Below, piece after piece: positions 36,625-41,892 of a stretch of DNA of 41,892 nucleotides. Source of the stretch: Pasteurellaceae bacterium 15-036681 (GTDB lineage Bacteria > Pseudomonadota > Gammaproteobacteria > Enterobacterales > Pasteurellaceae); contig MQVI01000019.1 of NCBI GenBank assembly GCA_002002485.1, positions 1-41,892 on the forward strand. Reading direction: 5' to 3'. How positions within the stretch are numbered: the stretch's first letter is position 1; each line of letters begins with the position of its first letter. Made by a program: the position numbers and the translations under genes. The notes under the pieces are model-generated. The model worked only from the letters and a program-made list of their open reading frames with translations, was not told where the DNA came from and made no database searches.

Positions 36625-36705
36625 CTAGCTAAAACTTTGAGCAGTGTCGCCAGATAACAACAGTATGGTAATAATGAGCAGAGCCCATTTTAACCAAGTT
36701 GGCAT
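36625..36705 (-). CDS. candidate 26-aa hydrophobic small membrane peptide (type I toxin-like)
   Basis: The minus-strand ATG at 36705 opens a 26-codon frame, beginning MPTWLKWALLIITILLLSG and ending DTAQSFS. It has a basic, Trp-bearing start, one hydrophobic segment of about 12-14 residues, and a short polar tail. GGGAGG sits 5 bases before the ATG, the strongest Shine-Dalgarno seen in the window. The stop is followed by a bidirectional terminator. The plus strand opposite the 5' leader holds a possible antisense RNA ending in an intrinsic terminator. This resembles small-toxin loci such as Ibs, TisB or ShoB, but no family match is recognised and no promoter for the peptide is obvious. Coding status and function are inferences. 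Confidence 0.5.
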   Translation of the reverse strand: MPTWLKWALLIITILLLSGDTAQSFS

Positions 36706-36724
36706 AGTCGCCTCCCTATCAAAA

Positions 36725-36838
36725 TTGTTAATACAAATTGATCGAGATAATCGCTACCTGACGGCCATCAGGTAGATGACTACCTGACCAACCGTTAAGT
36801 AGGATAACATAAAAACCGCTGTTTCTGGCGGTTTTTTA
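36725..36838 (+). ncRNA. candidate antisense small RNA with its promoter opposite the peptide leader
   Basis: TTGTTA (36725-36730) and GATAAT (36746-36751) form a weak promoter with a 15-bp spacer; the start would be near 36758. The predicted RNA of about 80 nt contains the perfect hairpin TCAGGTAG-ATGA-CTACCTGA (36768-36787), a single-stranded A/T-rich stretch, and the intrinsic terminator AAAAACCGC / GCGGTTTTT (36811-36836). The layout resembles small antitoxin RNAs. It is complementary to the DNA encoding the leader of the minus-strand peptide. Confidence 0.4.
36811..36838 (+). terminator. intrinsic terminator of the candidate small RNA
   Basis: AAAAACCGC and GCGGTTTTT form a perfect 9-bp stem with the loop TGTTTCTG and six T. 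It has no gene directly before it on the plus strand except fabH, which already has its own terminator. Confidence 0.85.
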
Positions 36839-36852
36839 TTTAGAATTTGTTT

Positions 36853-36886
36853 AAAAAGCACTGGTATTTGTATTCAGTGCTTTTTT
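36853..36886. terminator. strong hairpin 16 bp before trmB
   Basis: AAAAAGCACTG and CAGTGCTTTTT form a perfect 11-bp stem with an 11-base loop and T-runs on both strands. It lies directly upstream of the trmB start codon. Confidence 0.85.
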
Positions 36887-36901
36887 GTTGAGTTGAAGAT
36901 A

Positions 36902-37654
36902 ATGTCAGAAAAAATTACTTTTGCAGATAAAAAGCGTAAAACCGTAGAGCGTGCGGAATTTACCGAAGATGGTCGCTATCTACGTAAAGTGCGCAGTTTC
37001 GTATTACGTACAGGGCGTTTGAGCGATTACCAACGTGATATGATGAATGACAATTGGGAACATCTTGGTTTAGACTACCAAAATACCCCATTTGATTTTG
37101 AAGCGATTTTTGGTAACAACAACCCAGTGGTATTAGAGATCGGCTTTGGTATGGGTAGATCGCTGGTTGAAATGGCAGAACAGAACCCAGACCGTAACTA
37201 TATCGGTATTGAAGTTCACACGCCCGGTGTAGGTGCTTGTATCGCTTATGCGTTAGAAAAAGGTGTGAAGAATTTACGTGTGATTTGCCACGATGCAACA
37301 GAAATTCTACGTGATAGCATTGCAAATCAAGCATTAGGTGGTTTACAGCTTTACTTCCCAGATCCGTGGCAGAAAGCAAAACACCATAAACGCCGTATCG
37401 TTCAACCTGCGTTTATTGAGCGAGTATTAGAAAAATTAGCGGTAGGTGGTTTTATCCATATGGCAACTGACTGGGAAAACTATTCAGAGCATATGCTTGA
37501 AGTGCTACAACAGTTCCCTGAACAGTTAGCAAACCAATCAGAAACCAACGATTTTATCCCACGCCCTGATTTCCGTCCTTTAACTAAGTTTGAAGAACGT
37601 GGACACAGATTAGGACACGGTGTTTGGGATTTATATTTCATCAAAAAAGCATAA
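36902..37654 (+). CDS. trmB: tRNA (guanine-N7-)-methyltransferase
   Basis: TrmB methylates N7 of guanosine 46 in tRNA variable loops. The 250-aa protein has the SAM-binding motif [26 protein letters not shown], then [20 protein letters not shown] (the family signature with the catalytic Asp), and a C-terminal [22 protein letters not shown] at 36902 ([11 protein letters not shown]) is used; a TTG three codons upstream is less likely. The Shine-Dalgarno is weak (TTGAAG). The terminator hairpin so close upstream is odd, since no promoter fits between it and the start codon. It is followed by a REP-like palindrome with a T-run. Confidence 0.96.
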   Translation: MSEKITFADKKRKTVERAEFTEDGRYLRKVRSFVLRTGRLSDYQRDMMNDNWEHLGLDYQNTPFDFEAIFGNNNPVVLEIGFGMGRSLVEMAEQNPDRNYIGIEVHTPGVGACIAYALEKGVKNLRVICHDATEILRDSIANQALGGLQLYFPDPWQKAKHHKRRIVQPAFIERVLEKLAVGGFIHMATDWENYSEHMLEVLQQFPEQLANQSETNDFIPRPDFRPLTKFEERGHRLGHGVWDLYFIKKA

Positions 37655-37668
37655 CTTTTTTATTCTTC

Positions 37669-37697
37669 GTAGGGTGCGTGTAAACGCACCTTTTTTA
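37669..37697 (+). repeat. REP-like GTAG palindrome acting as trmB terminator
   Basis: GTAG is followed by the perfect stem GGTGCGT-GTAA-ACGCACC and six T. It has the plan of the REP-like elements at 23115 and 30225 and can serve as the trmB terminator. Confidence 0.7.
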
Positions 37698-37801
37698 TAT
37701 ATTCCTTGTGGCTAATGTTATAGATATCTACTAAATAATAATTGAATACTAATTAGATTGTTGTATAAAATATGTTTATATTCTTTATTTGGAGAGGGGT
37801 T

Positions 37802-38434
37802 ATGAAAAAAATATTTATTGTGACAGCAATATCATTATTTATTTTGGGATGTTCTAGCAATCCTAGTGTAAAGGATTTTTATAAGATTCCAGATGACTCG
37901 GTTATTGCATATATTACAGAAGCCAATAACATTGAAAAATGTTTGCCAAGTGGAACTCGTCTAAAATCAATGAATGATGCTGAGCGAAGAGTATTAGGCG
38001 GCTCTAAACATGATGCTCTAAGCAATATCATTGGTGAGCGACAAGCTAATAGAATTTGGTTAGGTCTTGATAAGAATGCTGAAAGATATTTTGATCAAAG
38101 AGTAGAGGTTCTTACCCATAAGAAAACTGATGTAACGAAAGCGGAATGTTCAGCTATGAGAAAGAAATTTTCTCAAAGACTGAATAAATTTGTTGAAAAA
38201 CAAAATTATGAAAATAGCCCCGCAGGTCAAGCTGCTATAGCTCAACAAAATATGCAAACTTTGCAAATGATTCATGGGATGGGAGCGCAAGCCCAAAAAC
38301 CAGCCCAATTAGATTATTGGCAGCAACTTGAGATTGAAAAGGCAAAAGCTAGAGAAAGACAGAAACCAATACAGACACATACAAATTGCTACAGTATTGC
38401 TGGCAGTGTTTCTTGTGATTCGACTAGCTATTAG
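37802..38434 (+). CDS. hypothetical lipoprotein
   Basis: The 210-aa product has a lipoprotein signal: MKKIFIVTAISLFILGC with Cys17 as the modified residue. The mature part has no family I recognise. It has a mixed alpha-helical, Lys/Gln-rich region (YLENSP-like and AAIAQQNMQTLQMIHGMGAQ) and a Cys-containing tail (NCYSIAGSVSCDS). The ATG at 37802 is preferred because GGAGAGGGG precedes it; ten more codons are open upstream. It is followed by a terminator-like stem. It lies beside the higBA module, in a small accessory-looking block. No function can be assigned. Confidence 0.6.
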   Translation: MKKIFIVTAISLFILGCSSNPSVKDFYKIPDDSVIAYITEANNIEKCLPSGTRLKSMNDAERRVLGGSKHDALSNIIGERQANRIWLGLDKNAERYFDQRVEVLTHKKTDVTKAECSAMRKKFSQRLNKFVEKQNYENSPAGQAAIAQQNMQTLQMIHGMGAQAQKPAQLDYWQQLEIEKAKARERQKPIQTHTNCYSIAGSVSCDSTSY

Positions 38435-38452
38435 TAAAAAGTATAGATATCA

Positions 38453-38476
38453 ACTCGCTTGTATAGGCGGGTTTTT
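38453..38476 (+). terminator. terminator after the hypothetical lipoprotein
   Basis: ACTCGC and GCGGGT form a short stem (one wobble) around TTGTATAG, followed by TTTTTT. Confidence 0.6.
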
Positions 38477-38582
38477 TATTCTAGAACAAGCCTTTTTCTT
38501 ATTTCTCAATATTTTTCATTTCTTCGATGAAGATCACAAAAATAGCCATTTTTACAAATATATTTGATGTTAATCTAGCCAT

Positions 38583-38649
38583 AGTGTGAATAGATTACAC
38601 ACTTGACAAATAACTTGTAACTTATATTATGTGATAAGCTCAGGCTTAT
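38583..38649 (+). promoter_or_regulatory. higBA promoter and candidate operators
   Basis: A consensus -35 TTGACA (38603-38608) and -10 TATTAT (38625-38630) are 16 bp apart. Two inverted repeats flank the promoter: AGTGTG / CACACT (38583-38603) overlapping the -35 side, and ATAAGC-TCAG-GCTTAT (38634-38649) near the start of transcription. They are plausible HigA binding sites for autorepression. Confidence 0.6.
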
Positions 38650-38659
38650 GGGGAGGAAT

Positions 38660-39022
38660 ATGACAGATCCAACTATTGAATGGACAATCATTGTAACTGA
38701 ACGCTTTGAAACTTGGCTTACAGAACAAGATGAAAGTACTAGAGAATCTGTATTATCTGCTTTAAATAACTTGAGGTTTTATGGGCACGCCCTAGCAAGA
38801 CCTTATGCTGACACGATAAAAGGCTCTCAATATTCGAATATGAAAGAGCTACGTATTCAACATAAGGGAAAAGCATTACGAGCATTTTTTGCATTTGATC
38901 CACTAAGACAAGCAATAGTGCTTTGTGCTGGAGATAAAAGTAATGACAAACAATTTTATGAAAAAATGATTCGTATCGCAGATAAAGAGTTTAGTGAATA
39001 CCTACAAGATTTGGAGGAATAG
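38660..39022 (+). CDS. higB: HigB-type toxin (RelE/ParE superfamily, Gp49-like)
   Basis: The 120-aa basic protein matches the phage-derived Gp49-like/HigB family of type II toxins, ribosome-dependent mRNA interferases. The family pattern is visible in RFETWLTEQDESTRESVLSA, ARPYADTIKGSQYSNMKELR and KALRAFFAFDPLRQAIVLCAGDKS, with the conserved Lys and Arg residues of the cleavage surface. The ATG at 38660 has GGGGAGGAAT upstream; an in-frame ATG at 38648 overlaps that site and is less likely. The toxin gene precedes its antitoxin, as is normal for this family, and is separated from it by one base. Its AT-rich promoter carries palindromes. Confidence 0.9.
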   Translation: MTDPTIEWTIIVTERFETWLTEQDESTRESVLSALNNLRFYGHALARPYADTIKGSQYSNMKELRIQHKGKALRAFFAFDPLRQAIVLCAGDKSNDKQFYEKMIRIADKEFSEYLQDLEE

Positions 39023-39023
39023 A

Positions 39024-39335
39024 ATGGCTAAAAAATTAACTACACTAGACGAACTAATTGCTCGTCAATCGCCTGAATCACAGCAACGTATTAAAGAAAT
39101 GACCGAAGAACTCATTCTTGAGGCTGGTCTTACAATGTTACGTGAAGAATTAGAGCTTTCTCAACGTGATTTAGCTAAAGCATTAGGTATTTCACAACCT
39201 GCCGTAGCACAAATTGAGCAACGAGGTAATGAACTTAAACTTTCCACACTAAAACGCTACGTAGAAAGTATGGGTGGTAAATTAAGCCTAGCGGTACAAA
39301 TGCCGACAGGGAATAGCCATATTTTCAACATTTAG
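39024..39335 (+). CDS. higA: HigA-type antitoxin (XRE family)
   Basis: The 103-aa protein has a helix-turn-helix of the Xre class, LSQRDLAKALGISQPAVAQIEQR (about residues 46-68), followed by a short dimerisation tail. It neutralises HigB and probably represses the operon. AGGAATAG before the ATG at 39024 includes the HigB stop, so translation is coupled; ten upstream codons that are also open are not part of the gene. A perfect terminator follows. Together with higB it is a complete module inserted between an orphan lipoprotein gene and yggL. Confidence 0.92.
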   Translation: MAKKLTTLDELIARQSPESQQRIKEMTEELILEAGLTMLREELELSQRDLAKALGISQPAVAQIEQRGNELKLSTLKRYVESMGGKLSLAVQMPTGNSHIFNI

Positions 39336-39348
39336 CAATATTTCCACT

Positions 39349-39378
39349 AAAACCGCCGATTTTGGCGGTTTTGTTTTT
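39349..39378. terminator. higA terminator
   Basis: AAAACCGCC and GGCGGTTTT form a perfect 9-bp stem with the loop GATTTT, followed by GTTTTTT. Confidence 0.85.
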
Positions 39379-39384
39379 TAAATA

Positions 39385-39393
39385 TGATAGAAT
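39385..39393 (+). promoter_or_regulatory. candidate yggL promoter (extended -10)
   Basis: TGATAGAAT is an extended -10, followed by ACGC. It lies 35 bp before the yggL ATG, downstream of the higA terminator. No good -35 is visible. Confidence 0.45.
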
Positions 39394-39427
39394 ACGCAAG
39401 TTATTAACCCCCAGAGGAGAATTAAAA

Positions 39428-39772
39428 ATGACTCAACCAGTTCGTAATCGCAGACAACGTAAAAAAATGCACTTAGCAGAATTCCAAGAATTAGGTTTCT
39501 TAGTGAAATTCCAATTTGCTGAAGGCACAGGTATCGACCAAATCGACACTATCGTTGACCGCTTTATTGACGAAGTAATCCGTCCAAATGGCTTAGCTTA
39601 CGAAGGTAGTGGCTACTTACATTGGGAAGGTTTAGTTTGTTTAGAAAAATTAGGTAAATGTGATGAATCACACCGCCAATTAGTTCAAAAATGGTTAGAA
39701 GCTAACGGTTTAATCGAAATCGAAGTTAGCGACCTATTTGACATCTGGTGGGATTTACCGATTAGCGAATAA
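39428..39772 (+). CDS. yggL: YggL (DUF469), 50S ribosome-associated protein
   Basis: The 114-aa protein is the YggL/DUF469 family, small proteins associated with the large ribosomal subunit. MTQPVRNRRQRKKMHLAEFQELG at the start, the DRFIDEVIRPNGLAYEGSGY segment, then WLEANGLIEIEVSDLFDIWW at the end match the family. The ATG at 39428 has GAGGAGA at a good distance; upstream codons that are also open belong to the leader. E. coli YggL is 108 aa, so the length is normal. A USS-like AAAGCGGTCAA lies within the gene on the minus strand (39557-39564). Confidence 0.92.
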   Translation: MTQPVRNRRQRKKMHLAEFQELGFLVKFQFAEGTGIDQIDTIVDRFIDEVIRPNGLAYEGSGYLHWEGLVCLEKLGKCDESHRQLVQKWLEANGLIEIEVSDLFDIWWDLPISE

Positions 39773-39782
39773 TTAATAGTGT

Positions 39783-39884
39783 ACAGTGGAAAACGGATAA
39801 TGGACAACTAGATTGCAATAGCGTTTTTCACTGTTTTTATTTATTGAAAGAGGATATGCACTGTCCGTTGTCCACTTTCCACTA
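39783..39884. repeat. yggL terminator plus a competing inverted repeat
   Basis: ACAGTGGAAAACG (39783-39795) pairs with CGTTTTTCACTGT (39822-39834), with one mismatch, and is followed by TTTTATTTATT: a terminator. The same left arm (39784-39808) also matches the inverse of 39859-39884 at about 18 of 24 positions, and all differences are transitions. The arms contain reiterations close to GTGGACAA. Confidence 0.6.
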
Positions 39885-39897
39885 ATAACTAAATATT

Positions 39898-40431
39898 ATG
39901 GAATTTCTAGCCCCAATTCTTGCCCTTGTGGTTGGCTTTATCAATTTTGTGATGGTATTACGTGCTTGGTTACAGTTTTGCCGAGTGGATATCAATTTAC
40001 CGATTTCTCAAACCTTATTACGCTTTACTAACCCTTTAGTAAACCCCGTTAGTCGTTTTATTCCAACGGTAAAAGGGATTAACTTTGCTGCTCTATTAAT
40101 TGCCGCAGGCGCAGTGGCACTACAATTTATTATTTTAGGTGCAGGCATTGATGTCTCTGTTTTAGTTGGCTTATTAAGCGTATTAAAAACCTTTGGTCAA
40201 ATTCTATTCTTTACTACGTTAATCCGTGCCTTAATGAGCTGGGTAACTCAAGGTAATCACCCATTGGATTACACCATTGCACAGATCACTGAACCTGTTT
40301 TAGGCTTTATCCGCCGTATCTTACCACGCACAGGTATGCTAGATTTCTCGGTAATGGTATTAGGCTTTGGCTTATTGATGCTAAATAGCTTGCTTTATAA
40401 AGTGTTTGGTACACTTTGGGCGATAGCATAA
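39898..40431 (+). CDS. yggT: YggT family membrane protein
   Basis: A 177-aa membrane protein with two YGGT domains. Each has a pair of hydrophobic helices around a conserved loop, as in RAWLQFCRVDINLPISQTLL with TNPLVNPVSRFIP, and again RALMSWVTQGNHPLDYTIAQ with ITEPVLGFIRRILP. YggT homologues are linked to osmotic and cell-division roles in other bacteria; the role here is unknown. It lies 12 bp upstream of yggU, with which it is probably co-transcribed. The repeat upstream may contain its promoter or leader. No Shine-Dalgarno is obvious. Confidence 0.9.
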   Translation: MEFLAPILALVVGFINFVMVLRAWLQFCRVDINLPISQTLLRFTNPLVNPVSRFIPTVKGINFAALLIAAGAVALQFIILGAGIDVSVLVGLLSVLKTFGQILFFTTLIRALMSWVTQGNHPLDYTIAQITEPVLGFIRRILPRTGMLDFSVMVLGFGLLMLNSLLYKVFGTLWAIA

Positions 40432-40443
40432 GGATTTGGACTG

Positions 40444-40740
40444 ATGCAAGCGGTCGAATTAATTGAAAATCCGCAAGGTATCCGCCTGCGGATTTTTTTA
40501 CAACCAAAAGCAAGCCGAGATCAAATCGTTGGCTTACACGATGGCGAGCTAAAAATTGCGATTACAGCCCCGCCAGTAGATGGGCAAGCAAACGCTCACT
40601 TATTAAAATATTTAAGTAAGCAGTTTAAAGTGCCAAAGAGTAGTATTGTTCTTGAGAAAGGTGAGCTTCAACGCCATAAGCAGATTTTTATTCCAGAACC
40701 AAAATTAATTCCCAAAGAGATTGAGTTATTAATGGAATAA
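40444..40740 (+). CDS. yggU: YggU family protein (DUF167)
   Basis: A 98-aa DUF167 protein of unknown function, paired with yggT in many Gammaproteobacteria. Family landmarks are [36 protein letters not shown] and [23 protein letters not shown]. The length is normal. Its start codon is the first part of an uptake signal (ATGCAAGCGGTCGA), so the first residues MQAV are partly dictated by that DNA motif. A weak purine-rich stretch (AGGATTTGG) precedes it. Confidence 0.92.
   Translation: MQAVELIENPQGIRLRIFLQPKASRDQIVGLHDGELKIAITAPPVDGQANAHLLKYLSKQFKVPKSSIVLEKGELQRHKQIFIPEPKLIPKEIELLME
40446..40457 (+). other. DNA uptake signal overlapping the yggU start codon
   Basis: GCAAGCGGTCGA differs from ACAAGCGGTCGA by one base and is followed by an A/T-rich tract. 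It begins at the last base of the yggU start codon. Confidence 0.75.
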
Positions 40741-40762
40741 GCATTTGCAAAATTTTTCCAAA

Positions 40763-40799
40763 ATCGAACCGGTTGTAAGGATATCACAAACGGTTCGAT
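40763..40799. terminator. hairpin built from decayed uptake signals after yggU
   Basis: ATCGAACCG and CGGTTCGAT (9-bp perfect stem, 19-base loop) follow the yggU stop by 22 bp. The left side and preceding TTTGCAAAATTTTT recall the inverted extended uptake signal with substitutions in its core. There is no T-run, so termination is uncertain. Confidence 0.45.
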
Positions 40800-40909
40800 A
40801 TCTAAGTAAGAGCAAATCATTGAAAAATTTTCCTTTCCCCATAGAAAAAATTCCGCAAAACTGATACCTTACTGTCTATTGAAAATTATTCTTATTTTGA
40901 GAGATAACA

Positions 40910-41713
40910 ATGACATTAGCTGTTTTAACTATTGTTGCTTATTTTATTGCGGTGCATTTGGGCGCACTGGCTTGGGTTGCGCCTATGCGCAATAAACAAA
41001 ATCAACTCCATATCTCAAGCAAAGTAAGCATTAAAACAGTCTTTATGGTTGGCTTGATTGCTTGCGGATTGCATATTTTTAATGTCTCAAACCATTTAAT
41101 TGCGCTAACCGGGCAGAACTTCACTTTAGCGAATGTGGCGTCATTAATCAGCTTGATTATGGCGATTGCAGGCACTTTAGCACTACCAAAATGGAAATCG
41201 GTCTGTTTTCCTGTATCAGTGATTTATGTATTAAATATCGTAACCGTAGCGGTATCTAGCTTTGTTGAAGGTAGTGTGATTAAGCAGTTAGCTGAAAATA
41301 CAGGATTGATGTTCCATTTAGCGATAGCACTGTTCTCGTATGCACTGTTTTTTATTGCGTTGCTTTATGCAATACAGCTTAAATGGCTAGATAACAAGTT
41401 AAAAAATAAGACATTAATGTTCTCACCGATGTTACCGCCGTTAATGACCGTTGAGCGTCATTTTTTCTTCTTAACATTGATTGCGCAAGGCTTTTTAACC
41501 TTAGTTCTGATCACTGGAATGATTTATCTGCATAACTTCTTCTCGCCAGAGCATATTCATAAAGCGATTTTCTCGTTTGTGGCATGGATTGTGTATAACA
41601 TTCTGCTATTGGGACAATGGAAATTACATTGGCGCGGAAATCGGGTGCTAATTTACTCAATTTCGGGTATAATGTTACTCACGATTGCCTATTTCGGTAG
41701 TCGAATGGTGTAA
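40910..41713 (+). CDS. ypjD: YpjD/CcsA-like inner membrane protein (cytochrome c assembly family)
   Basis: A 267-aa protein with about eight hydrophobic helices, of the CcsA/YpjD type. It has MTLAVLTIVAYFIAVHLGAL at the start, ENTGLMFHLAIALFSYALFF with the conserved His in the middle, MLPPLMTVERHFFFLTLIAQ with GFLTLVLITG, and KAIFSFVAWIVYNILLLGQ near the end. In E. coli ypjD lies beside ffh; here ffh is not in view. CcsA proteins handle haem for cytochrome c, but YpjD function is unproven. It is preceded by 169 bp with no gene except hairpin remnants. Confidence 0.85.
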   Translation: MTLAVLTIVAYFIAVHLGALAWVAPMRNKQNQLHISSKVSIKTVFMVGLIACGLHIFNVSNHLIALTGQNFTLANVASLISLIMAIAGTLALPKWKSVCFPVSVIYVLNIVTVAVSSFVEGSVIKQLAENTGLMFHLAIALFSYALFFIALLYAIQLKWLDNKLKNKTLMFSPMLPPLMTVERHFFFLTLIAQGFLTLVLITGMIYLHNFFSPEHIHKAIFSFVAWIVYNILLLGQWKLHWRGNRVLIYSISGIMLLTIAYFGSRMV

Positions 41714-41802
41714 TGATTCAGTAAGAGTGGATTATCCATTCAGAATTTATTGACAAAGTATTACCGTAGATACTATAAGCCCCCTTCAAAAGCAATAGCA
41801 AC

Positions 41803-41892
41803 TTAAACTAAATTTGCATAGCGTTTTTCATCAAAGGGTTGTTGGTATTTTAAGACTGATTGAGCAATGGTAACGAGTTTTCTCATCAATGC
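41803..41892 (-). CDS. IS110-like transposase, C-terminal end (rest outside window)
   Basis: The minus-strand frame is open from the window edge to a stop at 41803. The 29 visible residues, ALMRKLVTIAQSVLKYQQ and PFDEKRYANLV, match the C-terminal pattern of IS110/IS1111-family transposases (xxMRKLLxIAxxVxKxxxPFDxx). Nearby genes all run on the plus strand, so this is an inserted element or its remnant. The terminal repeat and the state of the rest cannot be judged. Confidence 0.55.
   Translation of the reverse strand, partial: ALMRKLVTIAQSVLKYQQPFDEKRYANLV

Noticed and set aside
1-41892. tRNA, rRNA or CRISPR genes
   Set aside because: No cloverleaf-type tRNA, no rRNA segments and no spaced repeat arrays were recognised on reading.

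Overview
The window is a chromosomal segment from a gammaproteobacterium of the family Pasteurellaceae. The protein sequences and local gene orders (rpsU-dnaG-rpoD; yceD-rpmF-plsX-fabH; aroQ-accB-accC) fit that family. Several copies of the Actinobacillus/Mannheimia-type DNA uptake signal (core ACAAGCGGTC followed by an A/T-rich tract and TTTGCAAA) place it nearer Actinobacillus, Mannheimia or H. ducreyi than Haemophilus influenzae. The exact species cannot be read from the sequence.

Layout. (1) Positions 1-5.7 kb: the end of an O-antigen/polysaccharide cluster, with a truncated Wzx flippase, a WbaP-type initiating sugar-phosphate transferase, and rfbB-rfbA-rfbD-rfbC for dTDP-L-rhamnose. An O-antigen ligase-like gene (waaL) faces it from the other side of a shared terminator. 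The flippase and transferase are visibly more A+T-rich than the rfb genes, as in exchangeable serotype loci. (2) 7.1-9.0 kb: an AlbA_2/GHKL-type putative regulator with thirteen in-frame copies of a 12-bp repeat. (3) 9.2-13.3 kb: the macromolecular synthesis operon rpsU-dnaG-rpoD. (4) 13.5-20.4 kb: an RsiV/DUF3298-type lipoprotein, ackA (without pta beside it), mrcB (PBP1B) and a long-chain acyl-CoA synthetase. (5) 20.4-23.2 kb: crcB, an MFS transporter and a RhuM-family gene. (6) 23.2-27.5 kb: murJ, rpsT and pepO. (7) 27.7-33.6 kb, minus strand: accC, accB, aroQ, arsC, paeA, pgpC, dapD. (8) 33.8-36.5 kb: yceD-rpmF-plsX-fabH. (9) 36.5-41.9 kb: a small unannotated hydrophobic-peptide locus, trmB, a lipoprotein, higBA, yggL, yggT, yggU, a YpjD/CcsA-like membrane protein, and the C-terminal end of an IS110-like transposase running off the edge.

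Most of the window is housekeeping. Envelope biogenesis is a common thread: O-antigen precursor assembly and ligation, lipid II flipping (MurJ), peptidoglycan polymerisation (PBP1B), meso-DAP supply (DapD), and fatty-acid and phospholipid synthesis (AccBC, PlsX, FabH, PgpC).

The more unusual content is between and inside genes. The best candidate for something undescribed is a locus between fabH and trmB. It has a 26-residue hydrophobic peptide with a near-perfect Shine-Dalgarno on the minus strand, and on the plus strand a compact potential antisense RNA ending in an intrinsic terminator, which resembles a type I toxin-antitoxin arrangement. Other structured elements are: a 103-bp four-hairpin inverted element between dapD and pgpC with compensatory stem changes; a 27-bp perfect palindrome inside the rhuM gene; a UUCG-capped terminator in the rpsT leader; REP-like GTAG-headed palindromes at three sites; paired uptake signals between accB and accC; and a nearly leaderless yceD promoter.
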